Assembly (NCBI GenBank): GCA_027475525.1
Contig: JAMWFC010000012.1
Coordinates: 631,830 to 695,829, forward strand
Origin: Macrolepiota albuminosa
Lineage: Eukaryota > Basidiomycota > Agaricomycetes > Agaricales > Agaricaceae
Reading direction: 5' to 3'
DNA: 64,000 bases
The position numbers and the translations under genes were made by a program. Of the stretch, positions 20,783-33,639 are shown in pieces; positions within the stretch are counted from its first letter, which is position 1; each line of letters starts with the position of its first letter. The notes beneath the pieces are model-generated. The model did not search any database, was not told the origin of the DNA, and was given only the letters and a program-made list of their open reading frames with translations.

Positions 20783-20859
20783 GTACTCCTCCCCCTTCAT
20801 GACCACACTCTCAGGCTCAGCGCCCAAAGCCTCCTCTGGGGGCTCTTGGTCGTTTGTGG

Positions 20860-23506
20860 GGTGCTCAGCCTCAGATTCAGCTGAAACATCTTCATCACTC
20901 CCACTCGCAGCTGCAGTATGTGCGGCTCAAAGATGGGCATGGGGTGTATACCCCTTTCTCGGGGCTTCTGTTTTTGCGGGGCAGTTGGTAGCGTAGTGGC
21001 CTGGCTGGCCACATGCAAAACAGGTCCCTGTCTGACCAGGTAGGTTGGCTGGCTTGAACTCTGGCCTTGGTTTAGGACGTTCTCTGTCTGGCGTCCGCTC
21101 CAGTTGTGGGCAGGGTCGCCCTTGATTTGCCGCAGGCATTCTGCATACCACAAACTGTGTGTTGTGGTCACGATCCATGTCGGCCTTCTTGGCCAAGAAG
21201 GTCCCCACATGCTGACCCCGTGAGGATGCCCCAGCAGGCGGCAATCGCCTGCTTCCCCCTTTATGGCCACTATGATGCTCATAGTGGTTAGCAGTCTTAA
21301 GAGACTGCTCATACCTAATAGCATATGCCACAAACTCTTCCACATCGTTGACCTCTGAGGACAGTCTGTCCTCACGTATCAGATAGCAGCGCATGTCTGC
21401 TGGAATACCATCCAAGAATGTTTTGAGCATCATATACCCATCTGGGTATACTGCCATATTCTGGGCATGGTCGTTAAGGGTATCATAGAACCCTTGTACT
21501 CCCAACTTCTTGGTGTACCTGGTGGACTGGAAGTCCCGCCTTGCATTCTGTAGCATTGAGGGGTGCACAAATTGATCATACAGTCCTGTGAGGACTCCTT
21601 TGAATGTCCACTCATACTGGACCTGGTTGACATGCAATACTGCACATCAAAACCACCCCATAGCCTCTCCGGCCAAGAATTTGGGTAGAACAAAGATTTG
21701 TTCTTGTTTCATACAGTCACCGCCATATAAGCACATTGCAAGGTGGGTGCATACATCCATCGCCCAGTCCTCCAAGTCACTGAACTTGGACGTGCCTGTG
21801 TAGGTGCAAATGTGCCTACTGTCCGCTTTACGCAGCTTCACCCCATTGAGTAACTGCAAGGTTACCCCTAGAGCATCATCAACTACTCAATGCAGGCAAT
21901 TGTGCATGGCCTCACTGATGCATCTGAATGGCCTCCCACTGGCCCAGAGATCTAGTCGCTAAGTCCGTGGCTTGGAGAAGTGACTTCCCTCATCTACTCT
22001 GCGGCGGGCGTCCCGAGCCCCCTTGACTGTGGGCATAATTGCCCTCGTCTCGGAGAGTCGGCCTAGGGCAATCATCCTGGCCACTAACAGGGGCATCACG
22101 TCTGGTGGCACCATCTCAATTGAGGAAGTCTCCTTGATCATGATCGTTGTGCCACCCAGGTTCTGGAGAAGCTTGATTCTCCTGGCCCTGCATGATGAAT
22201 TGACGACACATCTCGTCAATGGGCTTCGTGCCCTCAAATATGATGCCCTGATTGTTGATAAGGGACTGTCTCTTAGCTCTGAGGTCGCCATTGCACATAC
22301 GCTGATACGCGACTCTGTTGCTCAATGTTTCCACCATTGGCACGCATGGCATCACAGATGCCTTGCTCTCCACCTTGAACGCAGTACTAGCACGTGTCCA
22401 TCTGGGCCTGACATTTCTGTCCTAGGGTCTTGGTTACGCAAATGTGGGGGCTCCTCATGCTACCCTTGTCCTGCTGGAGTATAAAAGGTACTCACTGGCT
22501 TTACCTCGGGCATTTCCTGCGCCCATGCTAGTGCTTCTACTAGCTCAACTCCAACATCTTGATTATGATGTGCCGAGCATTCCTTGGACGTGTGGCTCTA
22601 GGGGGTTGACACCCCAGATTGCCTTGTGGCCTTCTGCTGCAAATACATCTGCAGTTCCATTGTGAGCACTCTCACCATCAAATCAGTATATTTAGTACTG
22701 AATACATTGGGCACTTCGTGCCCTTGTCGCCTAAGTGCTACTATATGCACTGAAGCATAGCACTCGATTCGTGCTTGGGTGGTGTATTTCATTACCTCTG
22801 GGTGTAAATCCCAGAACACCCGCAAGTGCATGGTGTATGCAGTTTTCAACCGCTGCTCCTCTACTCCAGTGTCATCGTTGCTGGACAACTCAACCACCTC
22901 CTCCAGGAGCTCTGCACCCTCTGGGGCTTTCTCCATAGCTGGCGTGCACAGAAAACAATTTTCTGCACGGGCTACCTCAGGGTTTGCAGCCTCCTCTGGT
23001 ACCTCCTCTATGCAGGCTTCCGCTATCCTGGTGGGCATTGAGCCCACTGTGGTTCATCTGGCCCCGCTACTCCGGCTCAGAGGAATAGGTCCCCCAGTTT
23101 GTGCCGACGACTCAGTGTCTACTGAGGTGCCCTGGGCACCTGTTGACTGCCGACCTTCATCAGAGGGCTCTTTGGAGGCTAACCGGCTAGACCATCGCAG
23201 TCCTCCTGGCAGCTGCATAACTGGGGGAGTTAATCCCCCTGGCATCCTGTCCTGTGGCCATGGCTGGCCATCATGTTGTGAGCTCTCAGCTCTCCGGGCC
23301 TCACTTTCATTCCCGGACAGGTTGGTGCTCCGACCTCGGTCTCGAGCTTTGGGTCTTGACTGACCCCTATTGGGTGCTGACGCATTCTGAATGTCTGCTG
23401 GATCTCCCTGTACATCGTGGGCATTCCGCCCACCGTCAGTGGGAGCTGCAGGTATGGGATTACTCATTGATCCCCTGTTTGAAATTTGCATGGTGTGGCT
23501 GTGCAA
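20860..23506 (-). pseudogene. B2 gag, several fragments
   Basis: Minus-strand counterpart of B1 gag. N-terminal part 23506-22598 in two frames (MSNPIPAAPTDGG, then ARAENCFLCTP...), a middle part 22373-21959, and the capsid domain with zinc knuckle 21637-20927 as one open frame ending in TCFACGQPGHYATNCPAK. Comparison with B1 shows many CpG in one copy against TpG or CpA in the other. This copy is better than B1 at the capsid-nucleocapsid link and at the Arg codon that became TGA in B1. Confidence 0.82.
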
Positions 23507-23598
23507 GAAGCTCGAGAAGCTGATAGAGTTCTGTCAACAAACTCAGCAACTGACGTCGAATGCTAGGCAATAGATCCTAGCTGGCAGATTCAAAAAAA

Positions 23599-23909
23599 TG
23601 TAACAGAGTTACGGGTTTTGAGAGAGCTTAAGTCACACAGAACAGAATCAGACCAGACTGGTCTATTTACTATGTAGTGTATAACAAAAATAAGCTGCTT
23701 AATAAGCAGCAGGTAGCTAGGTATTTATAATTATATAACTATTATTATATTATAATAAATATAATATAATGTTCAACAATAAGCAGCAGGTAGCTAGGTA
23801 TTTATAATTATATAACTATTATTATATTATAATAAATATAATATAATGTTCAACGACTAAACTAAGTAAAAGCTCTATGTGGCCAACGCCACATAGCAGC
23901 TACGCTACA
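23599..23909 (-). repeat. 5' LTR of B2 with artefactual 77-bp repeat
   Basis: Reverse complement begins TGTAGCGTAG at 23909 and ends at 23599. Length is 311, and 311 minus 77 is 234, the exact length of the B1 5' LTR. The extra 77 bases are a perfect tandem copy (23701-23777 and 23778-23854). It shows the same hairpins as B1. Confidence 0.9.
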
Positions 23910-25219
23910 CAAGTAGAGCCAGAAAAAACATACTAATTGTTGCTGAAAATGTGTGCATTGACAGCCAGGATGCTGGCATGCCTCCCTGGGTGGGAGATCC
24001 ATAGTAGCACAATGTCTGGCTGAACGATAAAATTGTGGTGGAAAAAAGAAGAAAAAATGATGTCTTATTATTTTGCCCCAAAAGATATCAGCTGACTGAG
24101 AAACCCATCATGTGCTGGTTTGAGTACATGCTATTACAATTGGCTGAGAAGCAGAGTAGCAGAATCGAGCAGTCAAAAATGATCTGCGCATCTTCCAAGT
24201 CGAAGTTGAAATTGAAAGGAAGTCACATGTTGAAAGTTGAAGACGATGTTGATGTTGATTATTTTGTCCAAAGAGTCCCCTCATAGACTTTGGCAGGACA
24301 AAAACTATTCGTCAAGACATAACCCTCTTCTCGTTACTTACGTAAGAGAGTCGGGGAACCTAGGAAACGTGATACTAAGCTCGCGAGTGGGACGCTTTTT
24401 GTGGATAGTAACCGATTTTGCGACTAATCTTTTAGTTCAGGAGGATTCTCAGCCAAAAAAGTGTCCATTTTAGCGAACCGCCCATGAGATGGCGCATGCA
24501 GACCAATTTGATCTGGGCACAATGTGCCTGTGTCGTCTCGCGATTGGAAACTAATCGGCGAAAACCCGTTACCTTCGTGACCCACCTAACCAATGAAGCA
24601 TCTTTTCGAAGCTCCAACTTCCAAGGGCGCGCGCAGCTGATGGACCCATTTGGAACTACCGTGGTCTTGGCGCCTCCTTGTTGAGAAGATACAAAGGCTG
24701 AGAGTTCTGGAGACTTATCTTTGGCAGCTTTCAAAACTTTCACAAAGTTCACCGTGTACATGTGAAGAAGTCATAAACAGATGTGAAACCAGTTCATCCG
24801 TGCGATGTGCAGCTGTCAACTGTCTTTGGTTCGTCACCAACTCGTTTTCTAATTTGGGTGGGGTACGTCTGCATTTCAACATTCACATCTCTCGTCAAAG
24901 GTCCAGGGGCATATTTGATCTAAGTGCCGGCGTATCTCCCCGTGGCCAGATCTTCCTTTAAGAAGAATCCTCTCAGGCATCTCTTGCTTCCCACCGAATG
25001 CTTCGTTTCCAACTATGCGGTCCGACCAGTCCGCAAAATTTGACGATCACGATATTTATCAAGAATGTTGTCAAACGAGTCAGGCAAAAGGACGGTTCTT
25101 GTCTGATTGTGGTGTAATCCCTACTATGGCAAAAAAGACACAGCACTCTACGAGGCGACCATTAGTTCAGGCGGAGGCAGTGAATGAGATATAAATATTT
25201 CGGCCCAAGACTCCGCAAC
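23910..25219. other. Gene-poor stretch right of the TE block
   Basis: No gene can be supported. A minus frame at 24432-24761 (109 codons, MYTVNFVKVLKAAKDKSP...) has some coding character in its first 45 codons but no recognised domain and no clear partners. A plus frame at 24035-24286 is Lys/Ser-rich and probably chance. The DCN1 gene ends at 25220. Confidence 0.4.
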
Positions 25220-26410
25220 TCAATGCCCTGAGCGCTTCTTTGCATATTCAACGAAATCGTCTATAGTTGATGGCCATGCCTCTAAAGAGTTTGCATCAGA
25301 AACCGCATGTATTCTAAAATTGAGACCAACCGGACCTTCTGGGTTATAATTCAAAAACTTGGAATCAACCGAACGCAAGAAGTCCAAGAACTAACCCAAT
25401 GTTAGATATTACAAACCAGAGCGAGGGATAAATTTAACGAACCATGATCCATGTATCCTTGCTGACGCTTTTACCACCTTTCTGGTTCAGAAAATCGAAC
25501 CACCATTCAATGTACTCAGGTCTCCACCCTTCTTCGTACTCCATAGAAACGTCACCGTCGCTCGACACTGCCTTTATGTGAGATAATGCTGATCCTTTCA
25601 ATCCATGGGGAACAAGTAAACCCCAAAATGCTTGTGCGCTATCAATGCCTGTGTATCATAAATATGCTAGGTCAATTTGTAGCATTAGAAGAGGTGACAA
25701 ACCTAGACTGCGTTGGCCTTCCGACCTGCCGAATTCAAAGGTATAATTGTACACTTTGCGAAAATAATCCGGATCGTTGGACAGCTTAATCGAAAGTTTT
25801 GGCAAGATAGCTTTCATAGCAGGTATTGAATCAACCCTGAGAGAAATAATATAAATCATCACCACACCAAATCAGAAAACGAAAATTCAAGTAACGTACC
25901 CAAGAGCTTTCCAACCCTCTGTCCAACCCTGCTTAGTCCATCTTCCGATTCCAGGTGATTTCAATTCAAAAGCCACAGCGAGCAGAACGACATCTTCAGG
26001 ATCAACCTCCAGATCACCACACAGCTTGATTGTACCATCCACTGTGATCTCGTCTCCATCTGGATCTATTTGGCGTGATGGAGAACTGAGGTCTCAATTG
26101 TTGTCACAACGTTCCGCAAAGGAAGGAAATCAGACCTTTATACTGTTTGAACAGCGAACTAAGCTTCGAACTTGATGGCGCAGTCGACTGATGCCTTGTT
26201 GGAGCATTGAACTCGTAAGGATTGTTAAAATACGCATCAACAGCCACATCGACACGCTTATACTTCTCGAGAAACTTTCGTGCATCTCTTGTCCTGATCA
26301 TAAGACTGGGAGTTAACCGGGGATCGTCCTGGATGTATCGAGATCACCCACGACGTTCCCGTTACACCAACAAATTGGACAAGATTATCTTCCATCCTTT
26401 TATCGGCCAT
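25220..26410 (-). CDS. DCN1: DCN1-type cullin neddylation co-E3, 297 aa
   Basis: Six exons (26352-26410, 26136-26293, 25900-26065, 25703-25836, 25443-25648, 25220-25390), introns 52-70 nt, total 894 nt with all phases agreeing. N-terminus: a UBA-like three-helix domain starting MADKRMEDNLVQFVGVTGTS and TRDARKFLEKYKRVDVAVDA. C-terminus: the potentiating-neddylation (PONY) domain, with DPDGDEITVDGTIKLCGDL, WTEGWKALG, FWGLLVPHGL, EYIEWWFDFLNQKGGKSVSK and a final DDFVEYAKK, the patch that grips cullin. Known: Dcn1 binds Ubc12 and cullin and stimulates NEDD8 transfer, activating SCF-type ubiquitin ligases. An upstream in-frame ATG at 26455 would add 15 residues, but the start at 26410 fits the family better. 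Confidence 0.93.
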
Positions 26411-28999
26411 AATAGTTCTCGTAATCGGATCTGTTGGATAATACGAAAGGGTCATTAGTCGCCATTTATCAGGATATGAAGTTGGAATCCACGCGCATCG
26501 AGCAACAATGAGAAAGAGGTCTTGTCACGATATATGCAGATATACTGACTTGAATTCACGCGGGTAATTAGGGTAGCAATTACAAGGCAGGTCAGCAGAT
26601 CACTGTAAACTTAATGACAACAGCTGGGAGAGTTTTGAATTGTCATAGTTCAATGATTACCTAATCAGCCTGTCACTTGTGTTGCAAAGTACACGACGAG
26701 TTCATATACATTCGTGGTCCACTTGCGAAATCAGAGCAAAGTACAGTTGCTAACACGATGTTGATCTGATTGTACACTGTCATGTAAACTAACCCGGTCA
26801 ATTCCTCCTGTCATACTACATATTTTAGCTGTCTTTATTATTATATTACTATGCCATCCACCCCTACGCTAGAAGTACTAGCTAAGGACATATCAGTAAA
26901 GATACGCATTCATTATCTGTTGGGAATATACTTGATTACTTAGGTCTTCTAGAAATTACTGCAGTCCTCATCTACTGACAAGCACACCAACATTGCGCCG
27001 GGAGTTTTACCTTATTGGAATCGGATCACCTGTTCATCCTTGACCATATACCATGTAGCCATCTACTTCGAATAGCTGACTTTACAACCCGTCTCACGGC
27101 TTGCCTTAAGTAAAGCACTCACTTTCGGGGATAAATTGACATGACGTGTCAAACTCCATCTTCTCTGTTGATGGATCCTGTAAGCTTCCTGAACTCACGG
27201 TTCCTTCGTATACTCATCTTGTGCCTCCTATCGCCACCCTGACAAGTGCTTACCGGCCTCGAGAAAATTCCGGACATAGTCGCGATATCCGCCGAGAGTT
27301 ACGCAGTTATATGATGATTATACAATTCCCGTTCGTGGCGTTGACGTTGAGCGGTTTTTACAAACGCACTTTGAACGGCGCCGCCTGTGCTGCGGCATTT
27401 TTCAATCAGTAACTCCTTACGTCTATCAGTGTACATGTAGTTTCTATGACATTAACTTCCACCTTGAAGTTCATCCATCAATATGCCTGGTCCTGGCCCC
27501 GATTCTGAAGCATACCCTGGAGCATACTTACCCGTGGGCGAGCAGGTGACTTTCCTCCTCGCCGCGGATTCTTGTGAAATCATGCATCCACTATCCACCT
27601 GAGCTGGTCAATTCTCAAAAAGGCATACTAATTCCCCGTCCTCTCAGCGTGGTTCTATCAAAGAAGCTCGATATTATTAATAGGCAACCCCTCCTTTGTC
27701 GTATCTGTGACCGTTTAGCACGGCTCTCGCTGGCGCTTGATACAGGAGAGGACTTCCGATACATATCACCTGCGTTCCCACAGGAATATGAAACGCGTGA
27801 GCGCGCGGCGGGTGATATGTGATACCCGGACATTCTGACTTCATGGGGCTTGAACTTCACTAATCATAACATCTTCTGGTAGAGTCAACTCTTGAGAAGG
27901 ACTTCAATTAATCTCGTACCATAATTTAGAATTAAGAATGAAAGGTGTTCGTACACTTACGGCGTAAAACGGCTACTTACAGGTTTATGCGATCCCTTAG
28001 GTAACCGCCATACATGATAAAGGAGTGAAGATGCCTTTAGATATTGTATACGTATGATGAAATGGCATCGTGGTTTCATGCTGGCAGGATGAATGAACAA
28101 TAGAACGTAACTCTACCTAATTCTTCATCTTAATGTCATAAGCTCCAAACTTCATCACCGTAGCCGTGCGGAAACTACTGAAGCACTTTAGGACTATCCG
28201 ACACAAATCTGCTTCCGCGTCAAGACCTTTAGACGAGTTTTCCATTGTTATACTTATATGTTGGGGATCGTTGAAGCTCGGTGGCGAGCTACGGATACTC
28301 GGGCCATACAGCGGCGCTAAACGAAATAATAATTCGTACAAGGGCGCCTCTTCAATTGAGGTCCTGCCAGGCACGAACGGAAGCAAAATCCGGCCTAAAT
28401 GTTAGATCCCGCGGTTGGTTCCGGCCCTTCTTAAGAGAAAATTCAAATATATTTGCCGAATATCGATCATGATCACTGATTTGCGATCTGACGAAGTAAC
28501 CAATTCGGACAAGCTCTGGAGTCTTGTTGCCTGGCGGACTTGATCACACAATCCTGTGTCAATGAGAGCCGATATGAGGCGATGAGAAGCAACGTTACTC
28601 ATGCGTATGGAGAACTGATGGACTCGGCAATAAAGGCCCCTGGTTAGTAGGGCCGATATTGTCACGTTGACGACTATATCAGGTTGACAATGGGCAACGA
28701 TACGGGTAGTGCTAGCAATGCAACTAGGGCCGATATTGTCACGTTGACGACTATATCAGGTTGACAATGGGCAACGATACGGGTAGTGCTAGCAATGCAA
28801 CAATATCAATTGGGTCAAGTATTGTACATGTGTGGTCAAGACAGTGAATGGGAATCATGATCAATGAGGTTGGGGATGCCGAGTCGAAATGCCAAAAAAA
28901 AAAATCACAATACGGAAGTAAACGCCCCAGCAAGCTCTAACTTAAGGCTTATATCAGGTTTGACTCAGAATCTAAATTAGCAGGACGTACTGTAAGGTA
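26411..28999. other. Intergenic, possibly a decayed minus-strand gene
   Basis: No gene recognised. Minus-strand pieces with coding character are 28117-28386 (LLPFVPGRTSIEEAPLYELL ... ending IKMKN) and about 27130-27330 (GGYRDYVRNFLEAG, then SLQDPSTEKMEFDTSCQF before a stop). They cannot be joined into a model with sound introns. A 77-bp exact duplication lies at 28648-28801. It could be the remains of one gene broken by frameshifts, or a real multi-exon gene I cannot resolve. Confidence 0.35.
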
Positions 29000-29831
29000 T
29001 CATGTCCGCACAATCACACGACGAGTATGCTTTCCTGCCCTCCTGCGTTCCGCATACGGGATTGGACGGCGCCATGCATCATCATCACCGTACTCGTCAG
29101 GCACAAATTCACTTTTTGGACCACCTTGAGGGCTTTCATGGGGCGACGTACGTAAAGCAGGAGGATGGAGATTGGGTGGATGCTGAGAGGAAGGTGAATG
29201 GGTCGGGATCGGATATAACGGCGTAGACGTGACAGGAGCAGTGCCTCTAGGAGGAGGCCTCGATGCTGGCGGATGTGAGTAGAGAGCAGATGCAGATGAT
29301 TGTACTGGAGAATGGTGGGGAGGATGGGTTGATGGTGGCCACAGCAGGGAGGTATCCCTTCCCCTGAGTTTTGATGAATCAGCATCCGCCCCATTCTGAA
29401 TGTCGACCTCGACTCGAACGCGAACTATTTCACGACCAGCTTGGGCAAAGAAAGCACGTTCCTGTCTCTGGAAGAATCCACTGGTAGGCCCCCCTCTCAT
29501 TTCGGTCATTTGGGGTGGAGCTGGTGGAAACATTGCCATGAGGTCGTGGCCAGTCAAAGGAGCGGCATATTTCCGATGTGGCATGTCAGGTGTAGTGTTG
29601 AGATCGACATCTGTAGCGACTAAAGTCAATGCACCATCGTCTTAAAGAGAAATAAGTCATACCTCGTATTGAACTTGGAGAAAGGGGGCGACGTAGGCGG
29701 GCGTTTGTCATGGATGAAGAAGGATGGCCTTTGGCTGTGGGACTCTGACTAGTTGCCGGAGTCGATGTAGTGGGAGATGGAGAGGGACTGGAAGTATCGG
29801 ACACTGGGCGAAGATGAAAATTGCCAGTCAT
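29000..29831 (-). CDS. Hypothetical Pro/Ser-rich protein, 262 aa
   Basis: Two exons, 29663-29831 and 29000-29619, with a 43-nt intron ending TTTAG (a 22-nt intron ending TTAAG would also keep frame but is implausibly short). It starts MTGNFHLRPVSD, Ser/Thr/Pro-rich. A more ordered middle (GHDLMAMFPPAPP, SGFFQRQERAFFAQAGREIV, VRVEVDIQNG) is followed by a long Pro/Ser/His linker and a basic C-terminus (ERRRAGKHTRRVIVRT). I recognise no family. Charged ends and low complexity suggest a regulatory or scaffold protein, which is only a guess. Confidence 0.6.
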
Positions 29832-32800
29832 GCTGGAGTTGGGGGTAGAAATGGCTTCGCAGATATGAAGGAGGGTAATATATATATACACCTTAGCGGA
29901 GCGGGGAAGGCAAATTGATTGGATCGAAACCGGTTCAGCTCAAAACGAGCGGAGTGTTCATTCTCCGTATAAAAAGTCCATCCAAATCCGGCCGTGGAAT
30001 CAGGGTCAACGTTTGTTGTCCACGTTGTCAGATGCTCTATCTGATCCCATTAAGGCGTTCGTGTCAGCCTGTGTCAAGGAACCTCCTTACATACTTACAT
30101 GTCAAAAGAAGCTACCCGTTGACAGAACCGCTCAGCCGCTCAGATTGGAAGCCCTTTTTATTCGATTTCTCCATTTGAGCCGCGCTTGTCGGCTTCCAAC
30201 GAGAACTTTGGCCGAGGCAACCGCCGCGGGTGGCTTATAAGGCACAGGTATTGACATTTTTACATGGTGGTCTCCAATACCATATATTAGGCGGCCCATC
30301 AAGACATGAACTTCGCTCTCAACCTCCCTCGTATGTCTCTGTACCACGAACCTGTCTACCTGTCTTGTCCTCTTTCTCCTCAGTCACGACCGATCGATCG
30401 GTGTAGAATGTCGGCATGCCAGTGGTTCCCGAGGCGTCATGCGTCATGCGTCATCAGGAGACTAATTGATGTCTGCAACTAGTGTCGCAGTCGGTGATAT
30501 TTCGCGCAATGTTGCCACTTTAGCATAGCCTCGCAGAATTTTCAAGTATTATAGAACCATCCCCAAAGATCAAACAATCACGGAGTGCAGTAAAGATGTT
30601 CCGGTTGATGAAGAGGAAATTTTGTTAGCTATCCGCCGAGATTCCCAACTAGGACAAGTGTGTGCATCCAGAATCATACTTACTGCGCTGGATGAAACTG
30701 TGTTATCGACCAGATGTCGGTCAGAACTTTGATGTTCAATGTCTTGTTCACCGTTGGCGTTTCGTTCCGTACTTGTTTTGTTAGATTAAATCGCAGATGT
30801 TGCGGAGCGTCAACATTCGAGTGTTGATAACTTGGTCATGAACTGCTGATGAACTCATTCCTATCCTTGATCCAGCAGTGGGAACCGCGGAATGATTTAT
30901 CTGTTATTTCTGAACCTCTGATCTCTTCAGGGCCATGAGGCTGAGCTAGGCAGGTTTTTCCCGATGCATTCATAAATCGAACTATTTCGAGCCCTTCTTT
31001 TCCTTTCGATAAACCAAATGGGCTCGGAATCGAATGCCTTCGGAAGGGTTCGTTGATCTTCTATTGATCAGGGACAAACTCCTTGCTGCTTCCTCAACGA
31101 TGCGGCAGATGGCATTGACCTGTTCCTGAACGATGACCTGAACCTCGAGAAAGCATTCATTCAATCTCCACAACGACCTTTGAAAGATGTCAAATTTTTG
31201 TGGATTATGATGCGTGGCGGTGATGACATATGGCCGCTGGTTTATTCCTAGGTTGTCAGCTGTTGGACTAGGCTCGACGTTTGAAAACAAAATTTCTATC
31301 TGGTGGCGTCGCCCTCTTAACATCAGAAGCCTTCATTATGCCCATCTTTCCAACAGATGTCAGGCAGGCATCTGTCATGTGCTTTCTGATCCCTGTGCTG
31401 AATTTCCTGTGCATGGTTTCCACAAATGTTCAAATGTAATGTTTTTTTCCATCATTCCCGAATGGCGCGGTGGAGAAGATGACAAAACTATAATCAGCCA
31501 CATTTGGCAGTGGTTTCCAACGGTTCAGATAGTAGGCATTCCCATCTCTACTGGCCGTAACTCACATCATCTTATCCAGGCTATAACTAGAACTTTCAGG
31601 GGCCTGAGTTACTCTGAACTTTTCCAATTTGATATGTTTCAATTTCGAAAGACTCCAAAAGCCCCAAATACTGAATTAATCCATCAAAGATGACCACGAC
31701 CACGAACATCGCCTTTTCAGGGTTTCAAGAGGCTAGCCCGCCCACGCCGATTCAATCAGGTTTAAACCAGTCAACGTTTTAGATCCGGACTCGGACCACA
31801 TACTCTCTCCGTCTAAGATCCATAACGAACAGCTGAAGATAAATAACCGCCATTCAATCCATTGATAATCATCTTAATATCGCGTGAGAGCCAAGCGTTT
31901 TTGGTTGGAGTAGAGAAGTCATGTGGTACCCGGGCACCCTTCATTAAACCTCCCATGGTGGGCTTAGTGTAGCTAATCTTAGCCTCGGCTACAAACCCAG
32001 CCGAGAGAGCTGTGCACAAGTGAGGAAAGGCGACCGCCAAAAAGTTGGGTTCGTTTTGTCAATCATGTATTCAAGGTTCATGACCATATGAAGGATATAG
32101 TCAGGGGGGGAAGACTTGTGAGCCGTTTGTCATCCTTCCAACAGCTTCAAGGTTCATCCATTGTTTGACGGGAGACCCCTGTCAACCCCCCACGAGCTGC
32201 TCTATGCCGCGAGCTGGTTCTGTCAGAGATCAACGAATCAGGACCAAAAACAACAACAACAACAACAACGCCGTCAATCTTATCGGCTCCTTCAAGCTGA
32301 GCAGCTTCGTCCGACGCGGAGAGATTCGCGGACGCGGACTTGACCCTTGGTTAGGCCCTAGTTACTCTATCTTTGTCCTCCGATCAATTGTAGTCATAGC
32401 GGAAAGGAGTGGGACCCACAGAACTCCGCATCGGTGGCTGAACTCCGCCCTTTGTCCTGGGGTTATGCCAGTGTATGTCATTAATCATTAATCATTCACT
32501 TGTTCTTTGTTCTCGAGCCACCATTACTTTCGAACCGAAATGTGGTTTACACGACACGACTGCAGCTCAGCTCACTGGCAGGTCATGAACTGGGGGGTCT
32601 ACATAAGTATACATACCTTCTCACCCTTGGCCTCTTCACCATTCTCGTAAGTAACTCGTGATCGAGAGACTTCGCTTCATCTGTAATTTCACAAGACAAG
32701 GTCATCTGAAAACAATGGGACTTGTGCACGAATCCACAATCAATTTCGACTCCTTTGTCTATTTCAATTCAATCCCTTTATCGCTTCACAAAAGCCAATT

Positions 32801-33639
32801 ACCTAGGGTCCACGCATGGGCTCGAGATATTCCAATAGAATCCTTCAATATCGGTATCGGTATCGGTATCGGATGAAAGCACTAACAACAATACAATGGC
32901 ATATGGCATATGGCCATCGATGAGAAAAAAGGTTGCCTTCAGCATTTAAAGTTTGATCGGCGCAGAAACCGAAGTGCTAGTGGGGACCGACCCCTCAGGC
33001 TTAAGATTAAGATCAAGATTAATATTAATATTAATTACCTCCTTGAATCCCGAGGCGCCCCGTTTTCATAAGTATGTATGTATGTATGTATGTACATATG
33101 TAACAAACTCGAAAACAAGCCCTGCCCCGGGCAAAAAGGATAGTAATTGACGTCATGGATAGGCCTAGGGGAGGGTCCCTTTTTTTGCGTGTGATACTTA
33201 CTGTGGATTTTGATTATAAGTGTGGTTAGTTGTAACGATCCCACGGTGTGCTTTGACTGACGCACGCACGCACGCAAACTCAAGTGGCGTCGTGGCGGGA
33301 TGCATTAATTACGCGAATCGGCTGTCAAGCCCCGGGTCCTCGATGAACACACGAAGAATATGTAAGAGTGAAAGTAAGCACTACTTACGGACGTCCAATA
33401 AAGTTTTTCCATGCCAAGGGTAGCGCCACAGATTCAATAGCTGCTTGGGTGGGGTGGAAGTGAGTGAGTGAGTGAGTAAGCCGAGAAGGAAGGATGTTTC
33501 TCCGAGGTAAAGACGTTACGTTTTACATACGTACATAATTTACTAGATAGGTATATAAGTAAGTACATCCAAAAGTCCCAAAAACACGCTATGGCTATGT
33601 GTGTATATCATATACATGCAAGCGTTTCACTTTTTTCAT
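29832..33639. other. Long intergenic stretch with simple repeats
   Basis: No gene supported. Minus frame 30982-31323 (113 codons, with VQEQVNAICRIVEEAARSL) is the best candidate exon but matches nothing known. Minus frame 31813-32040 and plus frame 31214-31693 are weaker. Simple repeats: ACA repeats near 32250-32267, hexamer TCGGTA x4 at 32849-32872, TATG repeats near 33071-33095, ACGC near 33259-33276 and GAGT near 33461-33478. Confidence 0.4.

Larger units (their letters stand above)
18831..23909 (-). mobile_element. Chromovirus copy B2, inverted and truncated
   Basis: Minus-strand copy of the B family. From right to left: LTR 23599-23909, leader identical to B1, gag (about 23506-20860), a foreign 472-bp insert (20311-20782), protease (20313-19681), and the start of RT, which stops at 18831 opposite B1 position about 11,995. 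Everything after the RT start, including the accessory ORFs and the 3' LTR, is missing. The junction abuts the end of the B1 3' LTR, immediately after an assembly-type 77-bp duplication, so it may be a true nested insertion or a misjoin. Confidence 0.88.

Noticed and set aside
20511..20996. Full-length 161-aa endonuclease ORF
   Set aside because: The last 78 codons are chance reading through GC-rich DNA and the antisense of B2 gag; only the part up to about 20763 is endonuclease.
29620..29662. A 22-nt ultra-short intron in the proline-rich gene
   Set aside because: A downstream TTTAG acceptor gives an ordinary 43-nt intron in the same frame.
33060..33300. CRISPR-like or satellite array
   Set aside because: These are only short tetranucleotide runs (TATG, ACGC, GAGT), with no repeat-spacer structure.
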